IMG/VR virus record: IMGVR_UViG_3300042355_001001
Coordinates: 1-26,488 of that record
Source of the DNA: a virus
Length of the DNA stretch: 26,488 nucleotides
Strand: one strand, 5' to 3'
Positions 1 to 8,188 of this stretch are shown here, in pieces. Position 1 is the stretch's first letter; each line of letters starts with the position of its first letter. The notes below the pieces were generated by a model. The model did no database searches, was not told where the DNA came from, and worked only from the letters and a program-made list of their open reading frames with translations. The position numbers were made by a program, and so were the translations under genes.

Positions 1-2
1 GC

Positions 3-638
3 ATCCAGGCCCGCCAGGTGCGTGAACAACTGGCAAGCCTTGGCATCAATGCCGAAATCTTCACCCGCGCCGACTTCCGCCGCCTAGTGGAAGGCACCGA
101 TGTCAGCAACGAGCAAGGCCGCCAGCGGCTGTCGCAACTGCTGACGCTGGCCGACGCGTTCGCGCCCGTGGGCAGGTTCCTGGAGGCGAATGGCGGAAGC
201 CTGGAAACGGTGGCCAACATGGCGCCGGCCATCGCTGATCTACGTGGAATGCTCGACGTGCAGGCGCCAATGGGCAACACCCTGGCCAACCTCAACACCC
301 TGGCGAACATGGCGCCGGCCATCGCTGATCTACGTGGAATGCTCGACGTGCAGGCGCCAATGGGCAACACCCTGGCCAACCTCAACACCCTGGCCAACAT
401 GGCGCCCACCACGGGCGCGGTGCAGGAGATCCTGGGCGGCACCAGCATGGAAGGCCTGGGCGCGCTGACCGATGCCACCACGGCCGGCACCAATGCCACG
501 GTGAGCACGCTGGAACGCCTGATCTCCCGCGTGGGCGAGCTGGAAACCGCGCTGGTCAAGGCGCTGGACAAAAACGCCCGAGCAATGGGCGATGCGCTGG
601 CCTACGAAGGCCCGCAAACCGGCTTCTCGGACGGCTGA
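3..638 (+). CDS. Tail tape-measure protein, C-terminal part (5' truncated by window)
   Basis: The reading frame is open to the window's left edge and ends with TGA at 636-638, so only the last ~212 codons are visible; the GTG at 18 is an internal valine. The visible part has the low-complexity, Ala/Leu/Asn-rich helical composition of tape-measure C-termini, with a final coiled-coil-like segment rich in Leu and Glu. It directly precedes tail-tip genes, which is where a tape measure sits in siphoviruses; such proteins set tail length and line the tail tube. A 30-residue unit beginning NMAPAIADLRGM occurs twice in perfect tandem and starts a third time. No catalytic motif is visible. Assignment rests on context and composition; another long tail protein is possible. 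Confidence 0.6.
   Translation: MQARQVREQLASLGINAEIFTRADFRRLVEGTDVSNEQGRQRLSQLLTLADAFAPVGRFLEANGGSLETVANMAPAIADLRGMLDVQAPMGNTLANLNTLANMAPAIADLRGMLDVQAPMGNTLANLNTLANMAPTTGAVQEILGGTSMEGLGALTDATTAGTNATVSTLERLISRVGELETALVKALDKNARAMGDALAYEGPQTGFSDG
211..390 (+). repeat. In-frame 90-bp tandem duplication inside the tape-measure gene
   Basis: Bases 211-300 and 301-390 are identical except at one position (215 C versus 305 G, synonymous). A third copy begins at 391 and diverges after about 16 bases. The 90-bp period equals 30 codons, so the frame is kept. Near-perfect nucleotide identity means the duplication is recent or kept uniform by recombination; a collapsed or expanded assembly repeat is the alternative. 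Confidence 0.95.
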
Positions 639-647
639 GCGCGCACC

Positions 648-2120
648 ATGCCCATCTCAGACGCCCAATACACCGCCTGGCTGCGTGCCGATAACCAGCG
701 CCGCGTGGTGCTGGTGGAGGCCGAAGCCTACAGCGCCGGCGCCGTGGTCACGCGCTACATGAGCACCCACGGCTTCATCAGCACGCCCACGGATTCCCCC
801 GCCAGCACCGGTTACGACGACATCGTGCTCGATGTGCCCTGGGTGCGCAGCCAGCTTGCCGAAGCCTTCCGCGGCCGCAGCCTCATCGGCTACGGCGACA
901 TCGACATCGACAACAGCAGCGGCGTGCGTGACGCCTGGCTGACGGACGCCTGGGACGGCCGGCCCGTGCGCCTGTACCTGGGTGACCCCGCTTGGCCCAA
1001 GAGTGACTTCCGCCAAGTCTTCAGCGGCACGCTGGAGGACATCCAGGCCCGCGACAGCGCCACGCTCACCCTGCGCATGCGTGACCGCCAGGCCCTGCTG
1101 AACGTGCCGGCCTGCACCACGCTCATCGGCGGCACAGACACCAACAAAGACCGCCGCCGCCCCATCTGCTACGGCGAGTGCAAGAACGTGGCGCCCCGGC
1201 TCATTGACGCGGGCGCGCGCCGCTACGCCGTGCACGATGGCGCCATCCATGCCATTGACGCGGTCTACGTCAACGGCAGCGCCACAGGCGGCTACACGGC
1301 AGACCTGGCCAACGGCACCATCACCCTCACGGGCGCGCTCACCGGCACCATCACCGCCGACGTTCGCGGCAGCAAGACCGGCGGCACCTACGTGACCACC
1401 GCGGCCGATGTGATGCAGCGCCTGGTCACAGAGCGCACCGCGCTGACCAGCGGGGACATTGACACCGCCAGCGTCAGCGCCATGAACACCGCCATCGGCG
1501 CCACCGTGGGCCTGTACGTGGACAACGACACCACCACCGTGCTGCAGGCGCTGGACACCCTGCTCACCGGCCTGGGCGGCTTCTACACCGTTGACCGCGC
1601 CGGCAAGCTCAGCGTCGGCCAGTTCCGCGCCCCCGCCGCGCCGGCCGCGCTCAGCTTGGATGCCGATGACGTGGAGGAAAACAGCGTGCAGCTCGTGCGC
1701 CGCATCCTGCCGGCCAAGAGCGTGCGCCTGGGGTATGCCCGGTTTTGGAACACCAGCACCAGCGGCGCCGTCACCCTGACTGAAGCCCAGCGCGAGCGCC
1801 TTCAGACGCCGCACCTCGTGGCCAAAGCCACCAACACCCTGACGGGCCATCTGCTGGCCATCGACGAAGACCTGCAGCCCACCGCCCTGCTGGACGCCAC
1901 CGCCACCGCCACCGAGGCCACGCGCCAGGCCGCCCTCTACAACACCCTGCGCTACGTCTACCGCCTGGCCGGCTTCACCGCCGCGCAGCAGGTCAAGCTG
2001 GGTGACGTGGTGGCCCTGAACCTCGGGCGCTTCGGCCTGAACAACGGCACCCTGGCCCGCGTGGTGGGCCTGCGCGAAAGCCTCACCGGCGGCCGCATCG
2101 AACTTGAGGTCTTCGTCTGA
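648..2120 (+). CDS. Tail-tip / baseplate hub-like structural protein
   Basis: A 490-residue protein begins at ATG 648, nine bases after the tape-measure stop, and its TGA overlaps the next ATG (TGATG at 2118-2122). The N-terminal ~150 residues look like a beta-rich structural domain. A central segment near residues 160-205 carries RPICYGECKNVAPRLID followed by a Tyr/His-Asp-Gly turn, and the C-terminus has a GDVVALNLGRFG stretch followed by beta-strand-like sequence. These features resemble tail-tip proteins encoded just after the tape measure in siphoviruses and gene-transfer-agent-like tails. There is no signal peptide or enzyme motif. It probably forms part of the distal tail complex that carries the fibre. 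The family assignment is by resemblance, not by a decisive motif. Confidence 0.5.
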   Translation: MPISDAQYTAWLRADNQRRVVLVEAEAYSAGAVVTRYMSTHGFISTPTDSPASTGYDDIVLDVPWVRSQLAEAFRGRSLIGYGDIDIDNSSGVRDAWLTDAWDGRPVRLYLGDPAWPKSDFRQVFSGTLEDIQARDSATLTLRMRDRQALLNVPACTTLIGGTDTNKDRRRPICYGECKNVAPRLIDAGARRYAVHDGAIHAIDAVYVNGSATGGYTADLANGTITLTGALTGTITADVRGSKTGGTYVTTAADVMQRLVTERTALTSGDIDTASVSAMNTAIGATVGLYVDNDTTTVLQALDTLLTGLGGFYTVDRAGKLSVGQFRAPAAPAALSLDADDVEENSVQLVRRILPAKSVRLGYARFWNTSTSGAVTLTEAQRERLQTPHLVAKATNTLTGHLLAIDEDLQPTALLDATATATEATRQAALYNTLRYVYRLAGFTAAQQVKLGDVVALNLGRFGLNNGTLARVVGLRESLTGGRIELEVFV

Positions 2121-2956
2121 TGCCCAACCTGCGCGTCATCTCCACCAACGACGTGGACGCCGCCACGCTCACCAGCGGTGACTTCACCGCCAGCCTGCCC
2201 GTGGGCAACCTGCAGCTCGAAGGCCGCGCGCGCGTGGCCCGCACCACCAACGCCACGGGCACGAAAACCATCAACGGCAACTTCGCCGGCAGCACCCTGT
2301 GCAGCGCCCTGGTGCTGTACGGCCACAACCTCACCGGCGCGGCCACCTGGCGCCTGCGCCTGTACGCCGGCGCCAACCAGACGGGCACCGTGGTGTATGA
2401 CAGCACCACGCTCACGCCGCTCACCTCCATCGGCTGGGGCAGTTTCGCCTGGGGCGTGGCGCCCTGGGGTAATGGCGTGTTCAATAACTGGCAGCAGCCG
2501 TTCTACACCTTGTGGTTCACAGGGGTCTTCGCCCTGAGCTTCCGCCTGGAACTGGCCGACCCCTTGAACCCCGCCGGCTACCTGCAGGCCAGCCGCCTCA
2601 TCATCGGCCGCTACCTCACGCCCGCCTTCAATGCCGAATACGGCCTGAGCCTGGCGTGGGACACCAACAGCGAACAGCGCCGCACCCTGGGCGGCAGCGT
2701 GCGCACAGACCGCCGCGCCAGCTTCCGGCGCCTGTCGTTTGACCTGGGCCTGCTGGACATCAGCGAGCGCGCCCTGTGGCTAGACCTGGCCCGCGTCAAC
2801 GGCCTGCACCGCGAGATTTTCGTGAGCGTCTACCCCGAAGCCGGCGCCGACCTGGAGCGTGACCACAGCATGCTCGGCAAGTTCGCCCAGGCCGCGCCCA
2901 ACACCCTGCAGGTACCGAACCGGTGGGCTCAGAAATTTGAATTCATCGAGGTTTGA
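2120..2956 (+). CDS. Tail-tip associated structural protein, unknown family
   Basis: A 278-residue protein is translationally coupled to the upstream tail-tip gene through TGATG. It is rich in Thr, Asn, Trp and Leu, with alternating polar and hydrophobic residues typical of beta-sandwich tail proteins. A Gly/Trp-rich centre (GWGSFAWGVAPWG, about residues 108-120) could be a surface loop. It ends with aromatic FEFIEV. It sits between the tail hub-like gene and the receptor-binding fibre, so it may connect the two. No enzyme motif or transmembrane segment is seen. I do not recognise a named family with confidence. Confidence 0.55.
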   Translation: MPNLRVISTNDVDAATLTSGDFTASLPVGNLQLEGRARVARTTNATGTKTINGNFAGSTLCSALVLYGHNLTGAATWRLRLYAGANQTGTVVYDSTTLTPLTSIGWGSFAWGVAPWGNGVFNNWQQPFYTLWFTGVFALSFRLELADPLNPAGYLQASRLIIGRYLTPAFNAEYGLSLAWDTNSEQRRTLGGSVRTDRRASFRRLSFDLGLLDISERALWLDLARVNGLHREIFVSVYPEAGADLERDHSMLGKFAQAAPNTLQVPNRWAQKFEFIEV

Positions 2957-2968
2957 ACGGAGCAAGCC

Positions 2969-4066
2969 ATGTCATTTGATTTGTCACCATATAACGTCAC
3001 GCTAGGCGGCTTCGACTACCCGGTGAAATACTCGCAACTCCTGACCTACGTGCAGGATGGTCTGAACAACTTGGCGGGGTTCAAGAATCGAATCATCAAC
3101 GGCAAGATGGATATTGCGCAGCGGGGGACGAGTTTCGCGGCGGTGGGAGCGGGCACATATACGCTTGACAGATGGCGCTTTTCAAGCAACGCGACTTCCG
3201 CCGTTATCACTGTTTCTCAGCAATCTGACGTTCCGAGCAGCAACGAGTTTCAGAACAGCTTGCGGTTGGCTGTGACAACCGCTGACACAACCATTGCATC
3301 AACCGATCAAGTCAACATTCAGCAACGCATTGAGGGCTACAACGTCCGCGACTTGATTGGCCGCACTTTCACGTTGTCATTTCAGGTCCGCTCCTCCAAA
3401 ACCGGAACGCACTGCGTGTATTTGCAGAACGACGCGCAGGATCGAAGCTATGTGGCCGAATACACAGTCAGTGCCGCCAATACCTGGGAGAAGAAATCAG
3501 TAACAATCAGTGGAGGACTGATTACAGCAGGGACTTGGAACTGGACGACCGGCACGGGGTTGCTCGTTGGATGGACTCTGGCAGCCGGCTCAAGTCTGCA
3601 AACCACCGCAGGCGCATGGCAGACCGGAACCCTCCTTGCCACCTCCGCCCAAGTCAACTGCCTCGACACCATCGGAAATATCTTCGCCATCACAGGCGTT
3701 CAGATTGAACGTGGCGCGGTGGACACGCCGTTTGAGCATCGGCCTTATGGAGCTGAGTTGGCGTTGTGTCAAAGGTATTACCAGCTGCTGAACGGTTTTG
3801 TGGGCACTTGCATCAACGCAACATCGGTACTGGTTGGCTCTGTTTTTCAGGTGGCTATGCGTTCTGCGCCGACTCCAGGGGCAACCGCTGTGTTGGCGGT
3901 TACTGACAGCGCCAATTCATTTACGCAAAGCTCCATCAGTGTTTCTTTTAGCGGAACGTCAACCGGGGGCCGTTTTACGCTTGCAAACTTCACTGGCCTG
4001 ACTTCGTTAAGACCTGTCATTGATAATGGGACAGCAGGTCAAATCACGCTGAATTCGGAGTTGTGA
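2969..4066 (+). CDS. Receptor-binding tail fibre with carbohydrate-binding-like domain
   Basis: A 365-residue protein starts at ATG 2969 behind a GGAG ribosome site. Residues about 40-70 carry [17 protein letters not shown] and a following YTLDRW. This is the hallmark opening of the jelly-roll domain found in phage fibre tips. Around residues 250-275 it has [19 protein letters not shown] followed by LCQRYYQ, the standard end of that domain. The last ~90 residues are a variable Ser/Thr-rich tip likely to contact the receptor. The gene is visibly less GC-rich than its neighbours, with many A/T-ending codons. This suggests recent exchange of the host-range determinant. It probably attaches to the tail tip encoded upstream. 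Confidence 0.8.
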   Translation: MSFDLSPYNVTLGGFDYPVKYSQLLTYVQDGLNNLAGFKNRIINGKMDIAQRGTSFAAVGAGTYTLDRWRFSSNATSAVITVSQQSDVPSSNEFQNSLRLAVTTADTTIASTDQVNIQQRIEGYNVRDLIGRTFTLSFQVRSSKTGTHCVYLQNDAQDRSYVAEYTVSAANTWEKKSVTISGGLITAGTWNWTTGTGLLVGWTLAAGSSLQTTAGAWQTGTLLATSAQVNCLDTIGNIFAITGVQIERGAVDTPFEHRPYGAELALCQRYYQLLNGFVGTCINATSVLVGSVFQVAMRSAPTPGATAVLAVTDSANSFTQSSISVSFSGTSTGGRFTLANFTGLTSLRPVIDNGTAGQITLNSEL

Positions 4067-4067
4067 T

Positions 4068-4355
4068 ATGTATAAGTTGACCAACGATCAAAATGTGCGC
4101 CGGTTGTCAGACGGGTTGTTCATTCCGACAACAGACCCAGCCAACACCGACTCGCAGGCCTACCAAACCTGGCTCGCCGCAGGCAACACCCCCCAACCCG
4201 CCGACCCCCCACCCGCCACTGACTACAGCGCTCTGCGCCGCGCCGCCTACGCCGCCGAATCCGACCCCATCTATTTCATGTGGCAGCGAGGCGAGGCAAC
4301 GCAGCAGCAGTGGCTAAACAAGATCGCCGAGATCAAGGCCCGGTGGCCGGCATGA
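4068..4355 (+). CDS. Small fibre-associated protein / putative fibre assembly chaperone
   Basis: A 95-residue protein starts one base after the fibre stop, with GGAG eight bases upstream. The N-terminus ([27 protein letters not shown]) and a central [15 protein letters not shown] followed by a Pro-rich linker are characteristic of small proteins encoded directly after phage fibres. The C-terminal half ([19 protein letters not shown]) recurs in such proteins and resembles fibre-assembly or fibre-tip accessory domains. The first third has lower GC like the fibre, while the rest returns to phage-typical GC, as if the exchange boundary falls inside this gene. Role inferred from position and motif resemblance. 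Confidence 0.6.
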   Translation: MYKLTNDQNVRRLSDGLFIPTTDPANTDSQAYQTWLAAGNTPQPADPPPATDYSALRRAAYAAESDPIYFMWQRGEATQQQWLNKIAEIKARWPA

Positions 4356-4693
4356 CCAGCCTTCTGCTCTACCTCGCCACCGCCCTGGGCATCACCTACG
4401 CCCTGTACGTCTTCTACGCGGCCGTGATGAACATCAAGCGCGTGCGTGCCATGGGCAAGCTCACCCCCCTGGGCTACGCCTTCGGCTACCCCACGCTGCT
4501 GCTCGGCTACACGCTCGACGTGCTGTGCAACGTCTTCGTCATGACCATCGTGTTCCTCGAACTCCCGCGCGAAACCACCGTCACCGCCAGGATGAAACGC
4601 CACAACCGCAGCAGCACCGGCTGGCGCCTGTCCGTGGTGCGCTTCTTCGAGCCCCTGCTCGACCCGCTGGACCCCAGCGGCGACCACATCTGA
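4352..4693 (+). CDS. Small membrane protein of the lysis cassette
   Basis: ATG 4352 overlaps the previous stop as ATGA, so I choose it over an upstream in-frame start at 4280; the product is 113 residues. An N-terminal hydrophobic segment (about residues 2-23, [22 protein letters not shown]) and a second (about 38-68, [20 protein letters not shown] followed by [11 protein letters not shown]) predict two membrane helices. The basic C-terminus ([19 protein letters not shown]) should lie in the cytoplasm. Position directly before the endolysin suggests a lysis accessory or holin-like role. This is inference, because a clear 3-TM holin follows the endolysin. Confidence 0.6.
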   Translation: MTSLLLYLATALGITYALYVFYAAVMNIKRVRAMGKLTPLGYAFGYPTLLLGYTLDVLCNVFVMTIVFLELPRETTVTARMKRHNRSSTGWRLSVVRFFEPLLDPLDPSGDHI

Positions 4694-4708
4694 CGCGCAG
4701 GCCACCGC

Positions 4709-5185
4709 ATGAACTTCGACACCGCCTTCGCTTTGCTCTTGAACCACGAGGGCGACTTCTCTGACCACGCCGCAGACCCCGGCGGCAAAACCCGCCTCGG
4801 CATCACCGAAGCCGTCGCCCGCCAGGCCGGCTACACGGGCGACATGCGCGCCCTGCCGGTGGAGCTGGCCAAGCGCATCTACCTGGACAGCTACTGGCGC
4901 CCCGTGCGCGCTGATGACCTGCCGCCCGGCGTGCGCTACATCGTCTTCGACGGCGCCGTCAACAGCGGCCCCGCGCAATCGGCCCTGTGGCTGCAGCGGG
5001 CGCTGGGCGTCACAGCCGATGGCGTCATCGGCCCCCGGACCCTGGCCGCCGCCTACGCAAAAGACGCGCAGCAGCTCAAGACCGCCATCCTCGCCCAGCG
5101 CCTGCGCTTCATGACCAGCCTGACCAACTGGCCCGCCTTCAGCCGAGGCTGGGCCCGCCGCATTGCCGATTTGATGGAGGCCTGA
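4709..5185 (+). CDS. Endolysin, GH108-type N-acetylmuramidase
   Basis: A 158-residue enzyme whose N-terminus carries NHEGDFSD (Glu14 is the expected catalytic acid) followed by DPGGKTRLGIT at about residues 23-33, the signature of glycoside hydrolase family 108. The C-terminal half, VRYIVFDGAVNSGP, then WLQRALGV and ADGVIGPRTL, matches the peptidoglycan-binding domain that accompanies GH108. It would cleave the glycan backbone of murein at the end of the lytic cycle. There is no signal peptide, so release depends on a holin, and holin-like genes flank it on both sides. Length is normal for the family. Confidence 0.9.
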   Translation: MNFDTAFALLLNHEGDFSDHAADPGGKTRLGITEAVARQAGYTGDMRALPVELAKRIYLDSYWRPVRADDLPPGVRYIVFDGAVNSGPAQSALWLQRALGVTADGVIGPRTLAAAYAKDAQQLKTAILAQRLRFMTSLTNWPAFSRGWARRIADLMEA

Positions 5186-5188
5186 CCC

Positions 5189-5755
5189 ATGGCTGACTTC
5201 GACTGGAAAAGCTTGGTCGCCACGGTGGCGCCCACGCTGGCCACGGCGCTCGGCGGTCCGCTGGCCGGGATGGCCACGAAAGCTATTGCCACAGCCGTGC
5301 TGGGCCGCGACGAAGCCACCGAGGCCGAACTGGCGCAGGCCCTGGCCGGCGCAACACCCGACCAGCTCCTGGCGCTGAAGAAGGCCGAGGCCGACTTCGC
5401 CGTGCGGATGAAAGAGCTGGACCTTGACCTGGAGAAGCTGGCCGGCCAGAACGCCGCCGACGTCAACAAGACCATGCAGGCCGAGGCAGCCTCAGAGCAC
5501 TGGCCCACCTACTCCTGGCGCCCCGCCATCGGCTACGCCGTGGCCTTGGCCGTGGTGCTGTCGGTCCTCACCGTGTTCCTCGCCTACGGCGCCGTCATCC
5601 TCTACGGCCGCGCCGAGGGCCTGCAGCACCTGCCAGGCATCCTGGCGGCAGTGGCCGGCATCATCGGCGTGGTGTCCCCCATCCTCGGCATCGCGTCCTG
5701 GTTCAGAGGCCGAATGCAGGCCGACCCGAACATCCCGACGGTCAATCGGGGTTGA
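5189..5755 (+). CDS. 3-TM holin
   Basis: A 188-residue protein begins at ATG 5189, with a strong GGAGG inside the end of the endolysin gene. The N-terminal half is Ala-rich and helical (about residues 1-100). It is followed by WRPAIGYAVALAVVLSVLT, a second hydrophobic stretch, and a third around LPGILAAVAGIIGVVSPILGI. This arrangement, with a Trp-Arg-Pro before the first helix, matches the three-helix holin family also seen in gene-transfer-agent release cassettes. It would permeabilise the inner membrane to release the endolysin. It is the last gene before the integrase region. Confidence 0.8.
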   Translation: MADFDWKSLVATVAPTLATALGGPLAGMATKAIATAVLGRDEATEAELAQALAGATPDQLLALKKAEADFAVRMKELDLDLEKLAGQNAADVNKTMQAEAASEHWPTYSWRPAIGYAVALAVVLSVLTVFLAYGAVILYGRAEGLQHLPGILAAVAGIIGVVSPILGIASWFRGRMQADPNIPTVNRG

Positions 5756-5973
5756 GTTCTCCGGCCCGCTGGGGGCGTGAGTGCTACCGGAAGTGCTACC
5801 GGGCGGCGCCGCTACAAGGTGATTCCCTCCATTGAACTACGGCGGGAACCCCCAAGCCTACCACGCTCTCACCTGTAGAAACTTCCCGCAAACACCCCCC
5901 ACAATCACCCGCTTTCACTGCCCGAGTGCTACCGTTTGCATCCGGTAGCACTTCGGCGAATCAAGGGGCGGGC
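5756..5973 (+). other. Gene-free region with repeats: candidate attP and int control region
   Basis: Between the holin stop and the integrase start there is no convincing reading frame. The motif AGTGCTACCG occurs directly at 5780-5789, 5792-5801 and 5925-5934 and inverted at 5943-5952. Repeats placed like this beside a tyrosine integrase are typical of arm-type binding sites of an attachment site. On the minus strand 5846-5822 resembles the first part of a tRNA gene (a TA GTTC AATGG D-arm), a common core for integration. The integrase ends convergent with the early operon with only 11 bases between, so this is the only place near int with room for attP. Inferred, not proven. Confidence 0.45.
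5925..5952 (+). repeat. Perfect 10-bp inverted repeat just before int
   Basis: AGTGCTACCG (5925-5934) and its exact complement CGGTAGCACT (5943-5952) are separated by eight bases and end 21 bases before the chosen GTG start of the integrase. The same decamer occurs twice more at 5780-5801. It may be an integrase or directionality-factor site, an operator, or a hairpin over the int leader. Confidence 0.9.
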
Positions 5974-7023
5974 GTGGCGAGCATCATCGAGGTGAAGGGC
6001 AAGTGGCGGGCGCAGGTTCGGCGTCGGGGGCAGCCATCCTACACGCGCACGTTCACCACCAAGGCGGCGGCTGAGCGCTGGGCGCGGCAGCTTGAGGCGG
6101 ACATCGACCGCCAGCGCGACGGCAGCATGCCGGCCGGGCCGGTGGCGGGGGCGGCGTCGGGGCGGGTGGTGCTGGTGGCTGACCTCATCCAGGCCTACCG
6201 GGACTTGCGCGACCAGGCGCGGCCGATCTCTGATGCCTCCACCGAGCACTACACGCTCAAGCACCTGGCGCACCACCTGGGCGCGCGTGATGCGCTGCGG
6301 CTCACCGCGCAGGATCTGGTGGGCTACTGCTCAGCGCGTCGGGACGACGGCGCCGGGCCATACACCTGCAACATGGACATCGGCAAGCTGGGCACGGTGC
6401 TGCGCTACGCGGCCCTGGCCCGCAAGGTGACGCTGCCCGATGTGGTGGGCCAGGCCCGCCCGCTGCTGTCGCACCTGGGGCTGATTGGCGGGGGCGGCAA
6501 GCGCGAGCGCCGGCCCACTGAGGACGAGCTGCAGCGCCTGGTGGCCTACCTGCACGCGCAACACGGGCCGGTGTATGCCGATGTGGTGCGCTTCGCCGTG
6601 CTGACGGCCATGCGCCGCGGTGAAATCGTGCGCCTACGCTGGGCCGATGTAGACGCCACCAAGCGCCTGGTGCTGGTGCGCGACCGCAAGCACCCCCGGC
6701 GCAAGCTGGGCAACGACGAGTGGATCCCGCTCCTGGGCGACGCCTGGCCCCTGCTACAGCGCCAGCCCCGCGGCGACGGCGAGCTGATCTTCCCGCTGCA
6801 CGAGCAGACGCTGAGCAAGTATTTCCGCTGGGCCTGCCAGGCGCTGGCCATCCCGGATCTGCACTTTCACGATCTGCGGCACGACGGCACTTCGCGCCTG
6901 TTCGAGCAGGGCTATGCGGTGCAGCAGGTGGCGCTGGTGACGGGGCACAAGGACTGGCGGCACTTGAGGAGGTACACGAATCTCAGGCCGGAGGATTTGC
7001 ATCGAGATGAGGAAGGGCAGTAG
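5974..7023 (+). CDS. int: Tyrosine site-specific recombinase (phage integrase)
   Basis: The GTG at 5974 gives the usual integrase opening (V/M)ASIIEVKGKWRAQVRRRG, an arm-binding domain of about 50 residues; an upstream in-frame start at 5926 would run through the inverted repeat and is less likely. A SAM-like core-binding domain spans about residues 65-165. The catalytic domain has TAMRRGE (Arg214), HFHDLRH (His299, Arg302), GHKDW (His325) and the nucleophile Tyr334 in RRYTNL. All the expected catalytic residues are present, in a 349-residue protein of normal length. It would integrate the phage by recombining attP with a host site and, with an excisionase, reverse this. It is convergent with the leftward operon. 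Confidence 0.93.
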   Translation: MASIIEVKGKWRAQVRRRGQPSYTRTFTTKAAAERWARQLEADIDRQRDGSMPAGPVAGAASGRVVLVADLIQAYRDLRDQARPISDASTEHYTLKHLAHHLGARDALRLTAQDLVGYCSARRDDGAGPYTCNMDIGKLGTVLRYAALARKVTLPDVVGQARPLLSHLGLIGGGGKRERRPTEDELQRLVAYLHAQHGPVYADVVRFAVLTAMRRGEIVRLRWADVDATKRLVLVRDRKHPRRKLGNDEWIPLLGDAWPLLQRQPRGDGELIFPLHEQTLSKYFRWACQALAIPDLHFHDLRHDGTSRLFEQGYAVQQVALVTGHKDWRHLRRYTNLRPEDLHRDEEGQ

Positions 7024-7034
7024 GCGGGCTATCT

Positions 7035-7310
7035 TCAGTTGGTCGTCAGCCAAGATGCGTACTCGATTTCCGCGTCGGTCGGTTTCAGCGCAGCTTCGAT
7101 CCACTTGCGCGCCCGTGGCTCAAACTCGGACCAGTCAGCTTTCGCGTGCTCCATCTTGTTGCGCATCGGGCCTTGCTTGCAGCACAACGAGCCGTAGGTG
7201 TCGCGCTCGTCAATGAACGCCCTGCGCAGCTTGACCATCGCTGCGTCAACATTGAGAGGCAACGACAGGAACGTGTGGTTGTCTCTCATGTACCAAATCT
7301 TCATGGTCAT
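7035..7310 (-). CDS. Hypothetical early protein, last gene of leftward operon
   Basis: A 91-residue product starts at 7310 behind GGAGG with a six-base spacer. It is a mixed-charge soluble protein with conserved-looking aromatic residues (MKIWYMRDNHTFLSLP near the start, WSEFEPRARKWIEAAL near residues 61-76) and no membrane segment or known motif. It ends 11 bases from the convergent integrase stop, so the two transcripts must meet here, and no obvious terminator is visible between them. I do not recognise the family. Confidence 0.6.
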   Translation of the reverse strand: MTMKIWYMRDNHTFLSLPLNVDAAMVKLRRAFIDERDTYGSLCCKQGPMRNKMEHAKADWSEFEPRARKWIEAALKPTDAEIEYASWLTTN

Positions 7311-7340
7311 CAGTTGCCTCCGAGCATGGCGCCGCAGGCG

Positions 7341-7655
7341 TCAGAACACGCGGGCGCGGACGATGCCCAGCCGCGCAAGGTCAGGCGCGGAAAGCAAGTA
7401 TTCCTCGCCGGCTTGCAGGTGGTCGCCGATGAACACGAGTTCGCGCGTGGCGTTGTCGTGCTGGTCCAGCTTGGCCTGCATCTGCTGCTTCGGGTCTTGG
7501 CCGCTGTAGCCCTGCGACGCGTTGCTCGGGATGCCGTCCAGTGCCTGCACCTTCTCGGCGTAGAACGCCGCGCGCTGGCGGTGGAAGTCGGCTTGCTTGA
7601 TGCACAGCTCGCGCAGCTCGGCGGCTTTCACCGTCACCTTCAGTCCTTCGATCAT
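7341..7655 (-). CDS. Hypothetical early protein, helical
   Basis: The ATG at 7655 is preceded by AGAGGA with a six-base spacer, so I prefer it to the upstream in-frame ATG at 7679; the product is 104 residues. It is predicted mostly helical (MIEGLKVTVKAAELRELC onward), with FHRQRAAFYAEKV near residues 24-36. A second acidic helix carries the motif RELVFIGDHLQAGEEYLL near residues 71-88. It has no known catalytic motif. Such small helical proteins are common in phage early operons; the function is unknown. Confidence 0.6.
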   Translation of the reverse strand: MIEGLKVTVKAAELRELCIKQADFHRQRAAFYAEKVQALDGIPSNASQGYSGQDPKQQMQAKLDQHDNATRELVFIGDHLQAGEEYLLSAPDLARLGIVRARVF

Positions 7656-7703
7656 GTTCAGTCCTCTGTGTGCCGTCATCGTGGGGTGACGGCGACCCCC
7701 TCA

Positions 7704-7961
7704 TCATGGCCGTCGGGGTGGCGGCTTCAATCGTTGCGCCGCTTGCTCGATCGGCCTCTCAGGCAGCGGCATCCAGTGCGTGACTTGGTGAATGTTGAAG
7801 CGGCCTTGATCGCAGTCCCACTCGATCCCGTGGCGTGTCCTGAGGCAACGTGAGATGTCATGGCATCCCCGGCTGGGCATGATGATGTTTCGCCGCCAAA
7901 CCAGTACGGGCTTGCTGTCTGGTGGAATCTCGTGCGTGGGGTCGATCCAGTGCGAGTCCAT
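7704..7961 (-). CDS. DUF551-like small protein
   Basis: The ATG at 7961 shares its A with the upstream gene's TGA (TGATG), giving 85 residues; a longer start would add a Gly-run overlapping that gene. The pattern HWIDPTHEIPPDSKPVLVWRR at the start, and VTHWMPLPERP near residue 60, match DUF551 proteins: a Trp-Ile near the N-terminus, a central VLVW strand, and a closing WMPLP. DUF551 proteins are common in phage accessory regions and have no established role. Coupling places it with the HTH gene upstream. Confidence 0.7.
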   Translation of the reverse strand: MDSHWIDPTHEIPPDSKPVLVWRRNIIMPSRGCHDISRCLRTRHGIEWDCDQGRFNIHQVTHWMPLPERPIEQAAQRLKPPPRRP

Positions 7962-8188
7962 CACGCCCCCACCACCGCCGCTTCGCGGCACTGTTCGAGG
8001 TAGGCGTCCACGTCCTGGAAGTCGGCCCAGCGTTTGCCGTGGGCGCGGTAGGTGGCGATGGGGAAGGTGCCGTCGCTGATCTGGTTGTTGATGGTGGCGC
8101 GGCTGATCTTCAGCACGGCGGCCAGCTCGTCAACGCTCAAGCGCGGGCCGTAGCGTTCGAGCAGCGCGGCTTGGGTGAGTAGGCTCAT
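7961..8188 (-). CDS. Excisionase-like helix-turn-helix DNA-binding protein
   Basis: A 75-residue protein starting at ATG 8188 behind AGGAG. Residues about 17-44 (LSVDELAAVLKISRATINNQ followed by ISDGTFPI) form a winged helix-turn-helix of the kind found in AlpA/Xis-like excisionases, followed by a basic wing (AHGKRWADFQ) and a DVDAYLEQC helix. It lies in the same half of the phage as int, so it may be the recombination directionality factor. It could instead be a small transcription regulator. Confidence 0.65.
   Translation of the reverse strand: MSLLTQAALLERYGPRLSVDELAAVLKISRATINNQISDGTFPIATYRAHGKRWADFQDVDAYLEQCREAAVVGA

Noticed and set aside
657-1850. 397-codon minus-strand open frame opposite the tail-tip gene
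   Set aside because: Composition (Gly/Ala/Val/His-rich) is that of an antisense shadow in GC-rich DNA, and the plus-strand gene has coupled starts and structural-protein features.
7024-7034. Terminator between convergent int and early operon
   Set aside because: Only 11 bases lie between the stops and no stem with a T run is visible.
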